A stretch of 64,000 bases of DNA from Extensimonas soli (GTDB lineage Bacteria > Pseudomonadota > Gammaproteobacteria > Burkholderiales > Burkholderiaceae_C), in assembly GCF_029211265.1 (NCBI RefSeq), contig NZ_JARGEL010000011.1, positions 1 through 64,000 on the forward strand. Direction: 5' to 3'. Under the pieces are notes generated by a model that was not told the DNA's origin, ran no database searches, and saw only the letters and a program-made list of their open reading frames with translations. A program made the position numbers and the translations under genes. Shown in pieces: positions 17,509-27,141 of this stretch; within the stretch, counting starts at the first letter, position 1, and each line of letters begins with the position of its first letter.

Positions 17509-18792
17509 TCACCACCTTGGCGGCAGGATGTCGATGTCGATGTCGGAAAAATCTGGCTCCTGCGAGAGCCGGTGCTGTTCATTGAGCCAGGACTTGAGGC
17601 GCTTGCCTTCGCGCACGAGTTCGATGTCGTGTTCGAGCGCCTCGCATTCGGCTTCTTCCTCCTCCTGCAGGTCTTGCAGCCAGCGGCGCAGGCCGGCTTC
17701 GCTGAAGCGGTAGTCCAAGCCCAGGTCCAGCGCATGTTCCCAGTGCTGCTGGCGCGCGTAGCGCTCGCGCTCCAGTTCCTGCACCTGTTGCTTGAGCAGC
17801 TGCGTGAGCGCCTGCAGGCGCTTTTCGGGCGGTAGCTGCGCCTGCGCGGGGTCGAGCAGCGCGGCGTCGCGCTGGATTTGCAGCAGCGCCACGATGTCCT
17901 TGTCCTGGTAGGCGCGGTTGGCGGTGGCCATGAGATCGGTCTTGCGCCGGCGCTCATCCTCGCTGGCGGCGCGGTCGGGGTGCAGTGCGCTTGCGAGCTG
18001 GCGGAAGATCGCGCGCAAGGTCGTCTCGGCATCCTGCTGTGCGGCCTCGGCGCGTTGCTGCGCGGCCGTGGGCTTGCGCGGCTTTTTCTTGCGCGCGGCT
18101 TTTTCCTGCTCGTATTGCTCCTTTTGCTCCTGCATTTTGGCTTGCGCCTGCGCGAACATGCGCATGATCAAGTCTTCATGCGAAGCCTCTTCGCCGGCCG
18201 CGGCTTCGGGCGCGGCGATTTCCTCGCCGAGCACGTCGCTGAACATTTGGGCAAACGAGGTGCGCTCTTGCTGCGCTTTTTCGGCGAGTGTCTGCGGGCT
18301 GAGTTCGTCGTGCAGACGGGCCATTTCCGCGTCGCCGTCGGCCGCGAGCACGGCAGCAAAGGTGCAGACGATGGCGCGCGCGGTGTCGCGCTGGGTTTTG
18401 CTCAGGCGTTTGTCGGTGATGTGCGGCACGAGCAGCGCGAGCAATGCGCGCCGGCCCGCATCGCGGCGCGTGTGCAGCGGCGCGAGCAGTTGCTGCATGG
18501 CCGTTTGGTAAGTGCTGCCCAGCGTGTCGGTCTGGGCGATCTGCGCCTTGAGCTTGTCGATGCGCGCCAGCTCGCGGTTGTAGGCCTTGGCCGCGGGCGT
18601 GAGCGCGGCGCCGGCGCCCTCGGCGAGCACCTGCAGGCTGCGCGCGTCAGCCGATGCGTCACCCGCTGGAACTGCGGACGGTGCAGCTTCGGCCGATGCG
18701 TCTTGCTCAGGCGCGGGCGTATCTCCGAACAGGTCGTCCTGTGCGGCGGCGCGGCGGCGGGAGGCGGTTTTTTTCGTTGCCATGGGGTTCAT
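17509..18792 (-). CDS. J-domain protein with central/C-terminal J domain
   Basis: A 427-residue cytoplasmic protein with the HPD tripeptide (in ASALHPDRAASEDE, about residue 270) of a J domain spanning about residues 240-305, so it should stimulate a DnaK-type chaperone. The N-terminal 240 residues are helical, Ala/Gln-rich and include a charged coiled coil (about 205-240). The C-terminal part is helical, with a Glu run (LQEEEEAECEALEHD), and ends in DIDIDILPPRW. The J domain is not N-terminal as in DnaJ and there is no Gly/Phe or zinc region, so this is a class III co-chaperone of unknown client. Confidence 0.8.
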   Translation of the reverse strand: MNPMATKKTASRRRAAAQDDLFGDTPAPEQDASAEAAPSAVPAGDASADARSLQVLAEGAGAALTPAAKAYNRELARIDKLKAQIAQTDTLGSTYQTAMQQLLAPLHTRRDAGRRALLALLVPHITDKRLSKTQRDTARAIVCTFAAVLAADGDAEMARLHDELSPQTLAEKAQQERTSFAQMFSDVLGEEIAAPEAAAGEEASHEDLIMRMFAQAQAKMQEQKEQYEQEKAARKKKPRKPTAAQQRAEAAQQDAETTLRAIFRQLASALHPDRAASEDERRRKTDLMATANRAYQDKDIVALLQIQRDAALLDPAQAQLPPEKRLQALTQLLKQQVQELERERYARQQHWEHALDLGLDYRFSEAGLRRWLQDLQEEEEAECEALEHDIELVREGKRLKSWLNEQHRLSQEPDFSDIDIDILPPRW

Positions 18793-18840
18793 CCAAAAAA
18801 GGGATAGCGGCGGCGCGGATTCGTTCCGCCCGCGTGGTGT

Positions 18841-19830
18841 CTATTCGTGCGCTTCTTGCGTTTCGTGCGCGATGCCGCTGCGCACCAGACCCGCGGGCAC
18901 ATGCTGCGCGGCCGAGAGCACGTGGCCGGTCTGGTCGTCGAAGAAGAAGTCGGGCTCGAACTCGCGCAGGAACGGCCCCTTGGGCATGCCGCCGAGGAAC
19001 ATCGCTTCATCGACGGCGATGTTCCAGTGCATGAGCGTCTGGATCGCGCGTTCGTGCGCCGGGGCGCCACGCGCCGTGACGAGCGCCGTGCGGATGCGCA
19101 TGGGCCCGCCGCGCTGTTGCAGACGGTGCAGCGCCGCGAGGAAGGGCTTGAACGGGCCGGGCGGCAGCGGCAGCGCGGCCTTTTCGGCCTCATGCGCCTG
19201 GAAAGCGTCGAGCCCCGCGGTTTGATAGACGCGCTCGGCCTCGTCGGAAAACAGCACCGCGTCGCCGTCGAAGGCGATGCGCACCTCGTCCTGGTGCGTG
19301 TCGGCGGCGGGCGCCGACTGCGTCGCCACCTGCGCGGCCGGAAAGCCCAGTGCCAGCGCCTCGCGCACGTCGGCCTCGTTGGCCGAGAGGAACAGGTGCG
19401 CCCCCAGCGGGCGCAGGTAGCGAAACGGCGCCGCCCCTTGCGTGAACACGCCGCGCTGCACCGAGGTCAGCCCGTGCGCGCGCACCGAGCGGAACACGCG
19501 CATGCCGCTCACCGGGTCGTTGCGCGAGAGTACGACGACCTCTACGCGCTGACGTTGGAGCCGATCGGGCTTTGGAGCCGTCGGCTGCGAATCGCTATCG
19601 ACGCCCAAAATCCGACCGGCTCCAGCCGCATTGAACGCGAGCAGCTTGCGCACGAGCGAAAACGCCACGCCCGGGCGCGCCGGCGTGTCCAGGCGCTCGA
19701 GTTGCAGCTGCATGTAGGCGCGCGGGTCGGCGGGGTCGAAGACGCGGTTTTCTTCCTCGAAGTCGAACAGCGCGCGCGAAGAGATCGCCACCACCAGCTT
19801 GTCGTCGTCAGCGCTCGGAATGCCGGCCAT
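18841..19830 (-). CDS. Cytosolic 5'-nucleotidase (NT5C1-like)
   Basis: The 329-residue protein resembles the cytosolic 5'-nucleotidase 1 family found in many proteobacteria, which dephosphorylates nucleoside monophosphates. Recognisable parts are VVAISSRALFDFEEENRVF (the usual first strand), RVEVVVLSRNDPVSGMRVFRS, FLSANEADVREAL and IAFDGDAVLFSDEAERVY. Residues about 68-93, between LLAFN and RVEVVV, come from a family-C repeat (19556-19625) and are absent from the family pattern I know. It lies nine bases upstream of nothing else in its frame; gspF precedes it in the same direction with a nine-base gap. Confidence 0.8.
   Translation of the reverse strand: MAGIPSADDDKLVVAISSRALFDFEEENRVFDPADPRAYMQLQLERLDTPARPGVAFSLVRKLLAFNAAGAGRILGVDSDSQPTAPKPDRLQRQRVEVVVLSRNDPVSGMRVFRSVRAHGLTSVQRGVFTQGAAPFRYLRPLGAHLFLSANEADVREALALGFPAAQVATQSAPAADTHQDEVRIAFDGDAVLFSDEAERVYQTAGLDAFQAHEAEKAALPLPPGPFKPFLAALHRLQQRGGPMRIRTALVTARGAPAHERAIQTLMHWNIAVDEAMFLGGMPKGPFLREFEPDFFFDDQTGHVLSAAQHVPAGLVRSGIAHETQEAHE
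19556..19625. repeat. Repeat family C, in-frame copy inside the 5'-nucleotidase gene
   Basis: The stretch GCTATCGACGCCCAAAATCC with GACCGGCT matches TTTCGACGCCCAAAGTCC with GACAGG at 40930-40952. It adds about 25 residues (within GVDSDSQPTAPKPDRLQRQR) without breaking the frame. Confidence 0.65.
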
Positions 19831-19839
19831 GGCGAAACC

Positions 19840-21075
19840 CTATTTGACGAGCTGGTTGAGCTCGATGATGGGCTGCAGCACCGCGAGCACGATCAGCATC
19901 ACGATCAGGCCCATGGCCACGATCAGCAGCGGCTCGAGCACCGTGGCGAGCGCGAGCGCGCGGCGTTGCACCTCGGCGCCGAGCTGGTTCGCGGCGCGCT
20001 GCAGCATCAGCGGCAGCTGGCCGGTCTGCTCGCCCAGGCGCGCAAACATCGCAAGCAGCCCTGGAAAGCGCTTTTTCTGCGCGAGCGCCGCGGCCAGCGG
20101 CGCGCCCTCGCGCACCAGCACCAGCGCGTCGAGCGCGTCGGCGCGCAGGCTGCGGTTGTGCAGCGTCTCGGCCGCGGCCTGCAGCGCCTTGAGGATGGGC
20201 ACGCCCGCGCCCGCGAGCATGGCCAGCGTGCCCGCAAAGCGCGCCGCGTTGTAGCCGCGCGCGAGCCGCCCGAGCACGGGCAGGCGCAGCCAGGCGGCGT
20301 CGAATTGCAGGCGAAAATGCTCGAATCTCAAGGCCCAACGTGCACAAGCAGCTATCAAAATAACTATCACCAAAAGCAGCCAGCCCCAGCTGCGCAGGAA
20401 TGCACTCAGGCCCAGCATGATCACCGTGAGCAGCGGCAACGCGCGCTTGGTGCCCGCAAACACGCCCGCGACCTGCGGCACCACGTAGCCCACGAGAAAC
20501 AGCACGATCACGATGGCCACGAGCGTGACGATGGCCGGGTACAGCGCCGCGCCCACGAGCTTGGCCTGCAGCGCCTGGCGCGCCTCGAGGTCGTCGGCCA
20601 GGCGCTCGAGCACCTCGCCCAAATGTCCGCTGTGCTCGCCCGCGCCAACCACGGCGCAATACACCGCGGAGAACTCGCGCGGGTGCTGCGCGAGCGCACG
20701 TGCAAACGGCACGCCCGCGTTCACCTCGGCGCGCAGCGCGGCCACGAGCTCGCGCTGGCGCGGCTCGTCGGCCTCGTCGGCCAGCGCCGCGAGCGCGCGC
20801 TCCAGCGGCAGGCCGGAAGTCACCAGCCCCGCGAGCTGGCGCGTCCACACCGCAAGCCCCGTGGCCCCGAGCACCGGGCGCGTGAACAGGCGCTGCCAAA
20901 GCCCCGGCGCCGCCCCCCCCTCGGCGCCCGCACCCGCGGCCACCGGATCGACCTGCAGCGGCACCAGCGCCTGCGCCCGCAGCAGGCTGCGCGCGGCCTT
21001 GGCGCTGTCGGCTTCCAGCAGGCCTTTGCGGGTCTGGCCCTGCGCGTCCAGGGCTTCGAAGGTGAATGCGGGCAT
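19840..21075 (-). CDS. gspF: Type II secretion inner-membrane protein GspF
   Basis: GspF is the polytopic platform protein of type II secretion. The 411-residue product starts MPAFTFEALDAQGQTRKG, carries two repeated T2SSF domains with the LPLERALAALADEADEPR and GHLGEVLERLADDLE patterns, and three hydrophobic segments (about 175-195, 220-250, 375-400). Only gspF is here; other gsp genes are not adjacent. Around residues 238-249 the VIVILIAACARW stretch is encoded by GATAGCTGCTTGTGC, a family-A repeat fragment, within the membrane segment. A pilus PilC homologue is a less likely alternative. Confidence 0.88.
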   Translation of the reverse strand: MPAFTFEALDAQGQTRKGLLEADSAKAARSLLRAQALVPLQVDPVAAGAGAEGGAAPGLWQRLFTRPVLGATGLAVWTRQLAGLVTSGLPLERALAALADEADEPRQRELVAALRAEVNAGVPFARALAQHPREFSAVYCAVVGAGEHSGHLGEVLERLADDLEARQALQAKLVGAALYPAIVTLVAIVIVLFLVGYVVPQVAGVFAGTKRALPLLTVIMLGLSAFLRSWGWLLLVIVILIAACARWALRFEHFRLQFDAAWLRLPVLGRLARGYNAARFAGTLAMLAGAGVPILKALQAAAETLHNRSLRADALDALVLVREGAPLAAALAQKKRFPGLLAMFARLGEQTGQLPLMLQRAANQLGAEVQRRALALATVLEPLLIVAMGLIVMLIVLAVLQPIIELNQLVK

Positions 21076-21123
21076 GGGCTTGGGAGGCGGGCTGGTACGG
21101 GGAAATATGGATAAAAAAGATTC

Positions 21124-23538
21124 TCAGGCGCTGCGCGTGCCGCCCAGGCGCTCGGGATTGGCGTCGAGCTTGGTGAGGGCGTCGCGCGTGGCGCGCAGGC
21201 TCAGGCCTTCCTCGTCCAGGCCCACGAGCAGCCCGGCCTGCGCATAGGCCGCCAAGCGCCGCAGCTGGATCAGGTAGCTGTGGCCGCTGGCGCTGGCAAA
21301 CAGGTGCAGCTGGCGGCGCGCGCTCTGCCACACGTATTGCACCGAGACCCTGGCGGCGTTGTGCTCCAGCATGAACCAGGCGCCGAGCGGCAGCGTCTGC
21401 ACCCAGGCGAGCACGGCATCCTGGACGGGCACGCCGTTGTCGGCCAGCACGTCGAGCGCCGAGGCATCGATGCCGAGCAGCATTTCGACGTTGTCGGCAT
21501 TCAGCGGCATGTCGGCAAACGCGGCATCGGTGACGATGTCTTCGAGGCGCGCGAGCCGCTCGGCCAGGGCATCGATGTGCGCCTGCGGAATGGACTCCGT
21601 CTTGGACAGGAAGGCGTCGGCCAGCGTGTCGGTGAGCGTCTTGATCTGCGCATCCTGCTTCGCGCCCGTGATGCCCAGCAGGGTCAGCCCCTGGCGCAGG
21701 TTCTGCAGCAGGCCTGGCAAGGCCTTGATGACCTGGGCGCGCTCGCTGCGCTGGGGCTTGGCGCTCGCGGCCCAGATCAGGTCGGCCGCGGCACGCTTGT
21801 AGGCGAGGGTGTCCGCATGCTGCGCACCCGCGCGCACGGCCGACAGCGCCAGCACCTCGGCCCAGGTTTTGAGCAGGAAGTCGCGCACCTCGTCGCGCAC
21901 CGGAACGTCCTGCAGCATGGTGCGCAGCTCGATCGTGTATTGCACGGCCAGCGTGTCTTTTTGCTCGACCTGCTGCGCCGCGCTCACGATGCGCGCGATG
22001 CCTTCCTTTTCGGTGAGGAACTTTGCCAGGAAGCGCTCGAACTCGGTCAGCACGAGCTGGAACACGCGGCTGCCGGTTTCGGGGTATTGCTCCACCACCT
22101 GCACGACGCGGCGGATCTCGGCCTCGAGCGCGCTGCCCGAGAGCGTGCTGGCATCGAAGCCCATGACGCAGCCCCCCATGCGGTCTATGAGCTGGCGTGC
22201 GGGGTGCTTCAGGTCGCTGAGGAACGCGGGCTCGGCGAGCGCCACGCGCAGCACGGGCAGCTGCAGGCGCGCGAACCACACGCGCACGCTCGGCGGAATG
22301 CGCTCCTCGGCGAGGATGCTCTGGAACATCAGCGCCACCACCTCGATGATGGCTTTCTCGCTTGCGGTGCCGGCTTTTTGCTTGAGCGCCTCGGTTTGCC
22401 GGCGCGCCGCCTCGGCCGACTGCGCCACGGCCGCCGGCCCATAGCCCGCGAAGGTGGGGCTGATGCTGACGTAAAAGCTCGCGGCCTCGGTGCGCGCCTC
22501 GGCGAGCGCCTGCGCCAGGGCCGCCGAAGCGGGCGGGGCCTGCGCGAGGTCCAGGCCGATCACGGGCTGCAGCAGCTGGCGCAGGTGGCCCATGATGCTT
22601 TGCGCGCGCGCCCGGGCACGCATCCAGGGCGTCGCGCCGGCCGCGGGGGGCAGGCCCGCCGCGTCCGGGTGGGTCGCTTGCGCTGCATAAGCCGCCTGCC
22701 CTGCAGGCAGCCCCCCTGCAGGAAGGCTGCCGTATGCAAGTGCACCGGAAGGAACAGCGCTGGATGGAGCGGCGCCGGGCGCGCCGCCGGGTGTGGGTGC
22801 GCCTGGCATCCGGGCTTGCGCTGCAGCCAGTGCCTGAGACGCAGGCTGGTCGGACGCAGCGCCATGGCCCGCCGGGCCGGGCGCGGGGGTGCGGCGCACG
22901 CGCAGGGCAGCCTGCGGCGTGATGCCCTGCTCCACGTACCAGGCGTTGATGGTCTGGTACTGCTTTTGCAATAGATTGGCCAGCGCGCGCTGCAGCGGCT
23001 CCTGCACGGCCTGGAATTGTTCGCGCGGCAGCTCTGCCTGCACCCACTGCTCGACGAACACGAGGCAGACCGATTCGGGCCGCAGGATGTCCTGCACGGT
23101 GGGCGCGTCGCCTTCGAGCGTCTGCGTGCGCTGGCGTACGGTGTCGAACTGCGGGCCGACCTGCTCCAGCACGGCCGCTGCCATGCGCGTGGCGGTGATC
23201 TTGTTTTCCATCACGTCGTCACTGAGCAGCTCGAATGAGCGCGGCCGCGGTGTACTGGCCGCGGCTGGCCTGGCGACGGTTGCGGCGGCGCTGGCAGCCT
23301 GGCGCAATGCCTGCTCCACGCTGGCGACCCAGCGCGCATGGTGCTGCTGGTAAACCATCCAGGCGTCGCGGCGCGTCTGCATCTCGCGCAGCGTGCCCGG
23401 CGCGGCCATGCGTTCGCTCAGGTGGTCAAGCAAGAGCTTGTCCAGCGGCGCCAGTTGCGCGCACAAACCCTGCACAAAGCGTTCGCGCACCTGCTGGCTC
23501 AGCTGGCGTGGCGTGGCGGGAGGTGGCGGGGTGGGCAT
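21124..23538 (-). CDS. DUF1631 family protein
   Basis: An 804-residue protein of the DUF1631 family, which is widespread in beta- and gammaproteobacteria and has no established function; older annotations call it a thymidine phosphorylase, which nothing here supports. Recognisable stretches are SFELLSDDVMENKITATRMA near residue 100 and ALMFQSILAEERIPPSVRVW and QLPVLRVALAEPAFLSDLKH near 390-430. Residues about 215-310 are a low-complexity Ala/Pro/Gly linker. The C-terminal 70 residues have a PilZ-like look (WFMLEHNAARVSVQYVW), which would suggest cyclic-di-GMP binding but is weak. It is transcribed with or near secF. Confidence 0.75.
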   Translation of the reverse strand: MPTPPPPATPRQLSQQVRERFVQGLCAQLAPLDKLLLDHLSERMAAPGTLREMQTRRDAWMVYQQHHARWVASVEQALRQAASAAATVARPAAASTPRPRSFELLSDDVMENKITATRMAAAVLEQVGPQFDTVRQRTQTLEGDAPTVQDILRPESVCLVFVEQWVQAELPREQFQAVQEPLQRALANLLQKQYQTINAWYVEQGITPQAALRVRRTPAPGPAGHGAASDQPASQALAAAQARMPGAPTPGGAPGAAPSSAVPSGALAYGSLPAGGLPAGQAAYAAQATHPDAAGLPPAAGATPWMRARARAQSIMGHLRQLLQPVIGLDLAQAPPASAALAQALAEARTEAASFYVSISPTFAGYGPAAVAQSAEAARRQTEALKQKAGTASEKAIIEVVALMFQSILAEERIPPSVRVWFARLQLPVLRVALAEPAFLSDLKHPARQLIDRMGGCVMGFDASTLSGSALEAEIRRVVQVVEQYPETGSRVFQLVLTEFERFLAKFLTEKEGIARIVSAAQQVEQKDTLAVQYTIELRTMLQDVPVRDEVRDFLLKTWAEVLALSAVRAGAQHADTLAYKRAAADLIWAASAKPQRSERAQVIKALPGLLQNLRQGLTLLGITGAKQDAQIKTLTDTLADAFLSKTESIPQAHIDALAERLARLEDIVTDAAFADMPLNADNVEMLLGIDASALDVLADNGVPVQDAVLAWVQTLPLGAWFMLEHNAARVSVQYVWQSARRQLHLFASASGHSYLIQLRRLAAYAQAGLLVGLDEEGLSLRATRDALTKLDANPERLGGTRSA

Positions 23539-23588
23539 GGTTCGGCTTGTAAAAGACCCTCAGTTTGTCATACCCTGGGCATCGGCCG

Positions 23589-24542
23589 TCACACCACGGC
23601 GCCGGCGTTCGGGTCGTTCGGGTCGCCCTCTTTTTTCTTCTCGCCCGCAACCAGGTCTTCGCGCTTCACGCCCAGCCACATCGCGATCGCCGCGGCCACG
23701 AACACCGAGGAATAAATGCCGAACAGAATGCCTATGGTCAGCGCCAGCGAAAAGTAGTGCAGGCTGGGCCCGCCGAAGAAGAACATCGACAGCACCATGG
23801 CCTCGGTGCTGCCGTGCGTGATGATGGTGCGGCTCATGGTGCTGGTGATCGCGTGGTCTATGACCTCGGGCGTGCTCATCTTGCGGTATTTGCGGAAAGC
23901 CTCGCGGATACGGTCGAAGATCACCACCGATTCGTTGACCGAATAACCGAGCACCGCGAGCACCGCCGCGAGCACCGAGAGCGAAAATTCCCACTGGAAG
24001 AACGCAAAAAAGCCCAGGATGATGACCACGTCGTGCAGGTTCGCGATGATTGCGGCGACGCCGAATTTCCACTCGAAGCGAAACGCGAGGTAAATCACGA
24101 TGCCCACGACCACCACGGCCAGCGCCATGAGGCCGCCGCGCACCAGCTCCTCGCCCACCTGCGGGCCCACGAACTCGGTGCGGCGCAGCTGCACTGCCGG
24201 GTCGCTGGCCTTGAGCGCGCCCAGCACCTGCTCGCTTTGCTGCGCCGAGCCCACGCCTTTTTGCACCGGCAGGCGGATGAGCACGTCGCGCGCGGTGCCG
24301 AAGCTCTGCACCTGCACGTCGGCGTAGCCCAGGCGCGAGACGGCCTCACGCACCTGCGCGAGGTCGGCAGGCTGGCTGTAGGCCACCTCCATCACGGTGC
24401 CGCCCGTGAATTCGACCGACAGGTGCAGGCCGCGCGTGAGCAGAAAGAACACCGCGAGCGCGAAGGTGATGAAAGAGATCGCGTTGAACACCAGCGCGTG
24501 GCGCATGAACGGGATGTCTTTGCGGATGCGGAAAAACTCCAT
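23589..24542 (-). CDS. secF: Protein translocase subunit SecF
   Basis: SecF works with SecD to use proton motive force late in Sec translocation. The 317-residue product begins MEFFRIRKDIPFMRHALVFN, has a first membrane helix, a small periplasmic domain, then five helices with the SecF signatures GYSVNESVVIFDRIREAFRK and SRTIITHGSTEAMVLSMFFFGG. It follows secD by 33 bp in the yajC-secD-secF operon. Confidence 0.97.
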   Translation of the reverse strand: MEFFRIRKDIPFMRHALVFNAISFITFALAVFFLLTRGLHLSVEFTGGTVMEVAYSQPADLAQVREAVSRLGYADVQVQSFGTARDVLIRLPVQKGVGSAQQSEQVLGALKASDPAVQLRRTEFVGPQVGEELVRGGLMALAVVVVGIVIYLAFRFEWKFGVAAIIANLHDVVIILGFFAFFQWEFSLSVLAAVLAVLGYSVNESVVIFDRIREAFRKYRKMSTPEVIDHAITSTMSRTIITHGSTEAMVLSMFFFGGPSLHYFSLALTIGILFGIYSSVFVAAAIAMWLGVKREDLVAGEKKKEGDPNDPNAGAVV

Positions 24543-24575
24543 GGCTTGTTCCTTGGGTGCCTGGGCCGGCCTTGT

Positions 24576-26471
24576 TTATTTCGATGCGTTCGCGGGATTC
24601 GCGGCGCTCTGGTCGGTGTCGGGCTTCCAGACCTGGCCTATGGCCACGCTCTTGAGCTTTTTCTTGCGCCCGTACCAGAGGTTCACGAGGCCGCGCGAGA
24701 AGAACACCGCCGAGAACATGCTCGTCAAAATGCCTATGCAGTGCACCACGGCAAAGCCGCGCACCGGCCCAGAGCCAAAAGCCAGCAGCGCAAGGCCCGC
24801 GATCAGCGTGCTCACGTTCGAGTCCAGAATGGTCGCCCAGGCGCGCTCGTAGCCTGCGTGGATGGCCGCCTGCGGCGCCACGCCCGCGCGCAGTTCCTCG
24901 CGGATGCGCTCGTTGATGAGCACGTTCGAGTCGATCGCCATGCCTATGGCCAGCGCCATCGCGGCGATGCCCGGCAGCGTGAGCGTGGCCTGCAACATCG
25001 ACAGCACGGCAATCAGCAGCAGCACGTTCACGGCCAGCGCGATGCTCGAAAACACGCCGAACAGCATGTAGTAGGCGCACATGAAGACGGCAATGGCAAT
25101 CAGCCCCCAGACCACGCTGTGGATACCGCGCTCGATGTTGTCGGCGCCCAGGCTCGGGCCTATGGTGTATTCCTCGACGATCTCCATGGGCGCGGCGAGC
25201 GAGCCCGCGCGCAGCAGCAGCGCGGTGTCGTTGGCCTCGGCCGTGGTCATGCGCCCGGAAATCTGCACGCGCCCGCCGCCAATCTCGGTGCGGATCACGG
25301 GCGCCGTGACCACTTCGCCCTTGCCCTTTTCGAACAGGATGATGGCCATGCGCTTGCCCACGTTCTCGCGCGTGACGTCGCGGAAGATGCGCGCGCCCTT
25401 GGCGTCGAGCGTCAGGTTCACCGTGGGCTCCTGCGTCTGGCTGTCGAAGCCGGGCTGCGCGTCGGTGAGGTTGTCGCCCGTAAGGATCACCTGCTTTTTC
25501 ACGATCACGGGCTGGCCCGCGCGGTCCGGGTAGCGCTCCGCGCCGAAGGGCACGGGGCCCGTGCCGGCCTCGGCCGCGCGCGCCTCGGCGCTCTCGTCGA
25601 CCATGCGCACCTCGAGCGTCGCGGTGCGGCCCAAAATGTCCTTGGCCTTGGCGGTGTCCTGCACGCCGGGCAGCTGCACGATGATGCGGTCCAGCCCCTG
25701 CTGCTGGATCACCGGCTCGGCCACGCCAAGCTCGTTGATGCGGTTGTGCAGCGTCAGGATGTTCTGCTTGAGCGCCTGCTCCTGCACGCGCCGCGCGGCC
25801 TCGGGTTTGATGGCCAGCGTCAGCTGAAAACCGTTGCCGTCGGGCGCGCTGCTGGCCTGCAGCTCGGGGAACTGATCGGCCACCAGATTGCGCACCGCCG
25901 TCAGCGTGGCCTCGTCCGCAAGCTGCACCTGCACCGCCTGCCCGTCGCGGCGCACGCCGCCGTGGCGCAGCCCCTTGTCGCGCAAAGTGGTGCGCAGGTC
26001 GCCGGCGAGCGCCTCGGCGCGCTTGGTCAGCGCGGCCTGCATATCCACCTGCAGCATGAAGTGCACGCCGCCGCGCAGGTCCAGCCCCAGGTACATGGGC
26101 TGCGCGTGCAGCGCCGTGAGCCAGGCGGGCGAGCGCGAGACCAGGTTCAGCGCGACGATGTAGGGCGGGTCGCTGGGGTCGGGTACCAGCGCCTTTTGCA
26201 GCACGTCGCGCGCCTTGAGCTGCGTGTCGGGGCTGTCCACGCGCACACGCAGCGAATTGCCGTCCAGGCTCACGCGGTCAGGCGTGATGCCCGCGCTTTG
26301 CAGCGCCTGCAGGGCGCGCTCCTGCACCTGCACATCGACCTTCAGGCTCGCCTTGGCCGGCGAGACCTGCACGGCCGGGGCCTCGCCAAAGAAATTCGGC
26401 AGGGCGTACAGCACGCCCACCAGCAGCACGACCACCAGGATCGCGTACTTCCAGACCGGGTAACGGTTCAT
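24576..26471 (-). CDS. secD: Protein translocase subunit SecD
   Basis: SecD is the larger partner of SecF. From ATG 26471 the product is 631 residues and begins MNRYPVWKYAILVVVLLVGV, the usual first membrane helix; an upstream TTG-type start at 26489 is not needed. The large periplasmic P1 domain with LGLDLRGGVHFMLQVDM follows, and the C-terminal membrane part has IGMAIDSNVLINERIREELR, a conserved Asp-containing helix implicated in proton use. It lies 65 bp after yajC. Confidence 0.97.
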   Translation of the reverse strand: MNRYPVWKYAILVVVLLVGVLYALPNFFGEAPAVQVSPAKASLKVDVQVQERALQALQSAGITPDRVSLDGNSLRVRVDSPDTQLKARDVLQKALVPDPSDPPYIVALNLVSRSPAWLTALHAQPMYLGLDLRGGVHFMLQVDMQAALTKRAEALAGDLRTTLRDKGLRHGGVRRDGQAVQVQLADEATLTAVRNLVADQFPELQASSAPDGNGFQLTLAIKPEAARRVQEQALKQNILTLHNRINELGVAEPVIQQQGLDRIIVQLPGVQDTAKAKDILGRTATLEVRMVDESAEARAAEAGTGPVPFGAERYPDRAGQPVIVKKQVILTGDNLTDAQPGFDSQTQEPTVNLTLDAKGARIFRDVTRENVGKRMAIILFEKGKGEVVTAPVIRTEIGGGRVQISGRMTTAEANDTALLLRAGSLAAPMEIVEEYTIGPSLGADNIERGIHSVVWGLIAIAVFMCAYYMLFGVFSSIALAVNVLLLIAVLSMLQATLTLPGIAAMALAIGMAIDSNVLINERIREELRAGVAPQAAIHAGYERAWATILDSNVSTLIAGLALLAFGSGPVRGFAVVHCIGILTSMFSAVFFSRGLVNLWYGRKKKLKSVAIGQVWKPDTDQSAANPANASK

Positions 26472-26536
26472 GAGATCGCTCGCAGACAATGGGGCGCATG
26501 CCCCGCCAAATGCAGGAAAAGGCGCGCGCGCCGGGA

Positions 26537-26881
26537 TTATTTGCCCGTGCTCAGCGTGCCCTTGGGCAGCACCTGCGCGACGGCGCTGCGCTGCACCTGG
26601 ACTTCCACGCCGGAGGCCACTTCAAGGTGCAAAAAGCCCTCCGACACGCGCGTCACCTTGCCGACCAGGCCGCCCGAGGTCACGACCTCGTCGCCTTTGG
26701 CCAGCGCATCGATCATGGCGCGGTGTTCTTTCTGGCGCTTCATCTGCGGGCGGATCATGATGAAGTAAAGCACCACGAACATCAGCACCAAGGGCATCAT
26801 GCCCGTGAGCGAGGACATCAGATTGCCGCCGCCGGCAGTGGCGGCCGGCGCGGTCTGGGCAAAAGCGGAAGAAATCAGCAC
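26537..26881 (-). CDS. yajC: Preprotein translocase subunit YajC
   Basis: YajC is a small single-pass accessory of SecDF. The 114-residue product has a short hydrophilic/Ala start, one membrane helix (MMPLVLMFVVLYFIMIRPQM) and the conserved cytoplasmic RPQMKRQKEHRAMIDAL and GDEVVTSGGLVGKV motifs. GTG 26881 has GGAG seven bases upstream. It heads the yajC-secD-secF operon; the tgt/queA genes that often precede it are not here. Confidence 0.95.
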   Translation of the reverse strand: MLISSAFAQTAPAATAGGGNLMSSLTGMMPLVLMFVVLYFIMIRPQMKRQKEHRAMIDALAKGDEVVTSGGLVGKVTRVSEGFLHLEVASGVEVQVQRSAVAQVLPKGTLSTGK

Positions 26882-27141
26882 GGAACGAACTCCAGCGAGG
26901 CGGTGGAAACAAGCCAGCGCGCGGGCGGCGGGCCGGCGCGGGGCAGGAAACGGCGCATTGTATGCGGGGGCTTGCTGGGGTATCCCTCGGGCATGCCCCT
27001 GCGGGTAAGGGCTCTATGCCGCTGCCGGCAAGCGCCGTGGAAAAGCCGGCCGCCTGTCGTCGCACGGGCGTGCTGCGGCGTTAGGATGTTCGCGTCTTGC
27101 AGGTCTTTTCTTCCTTCTTTTCACCTCACCAAAGGAATCCC

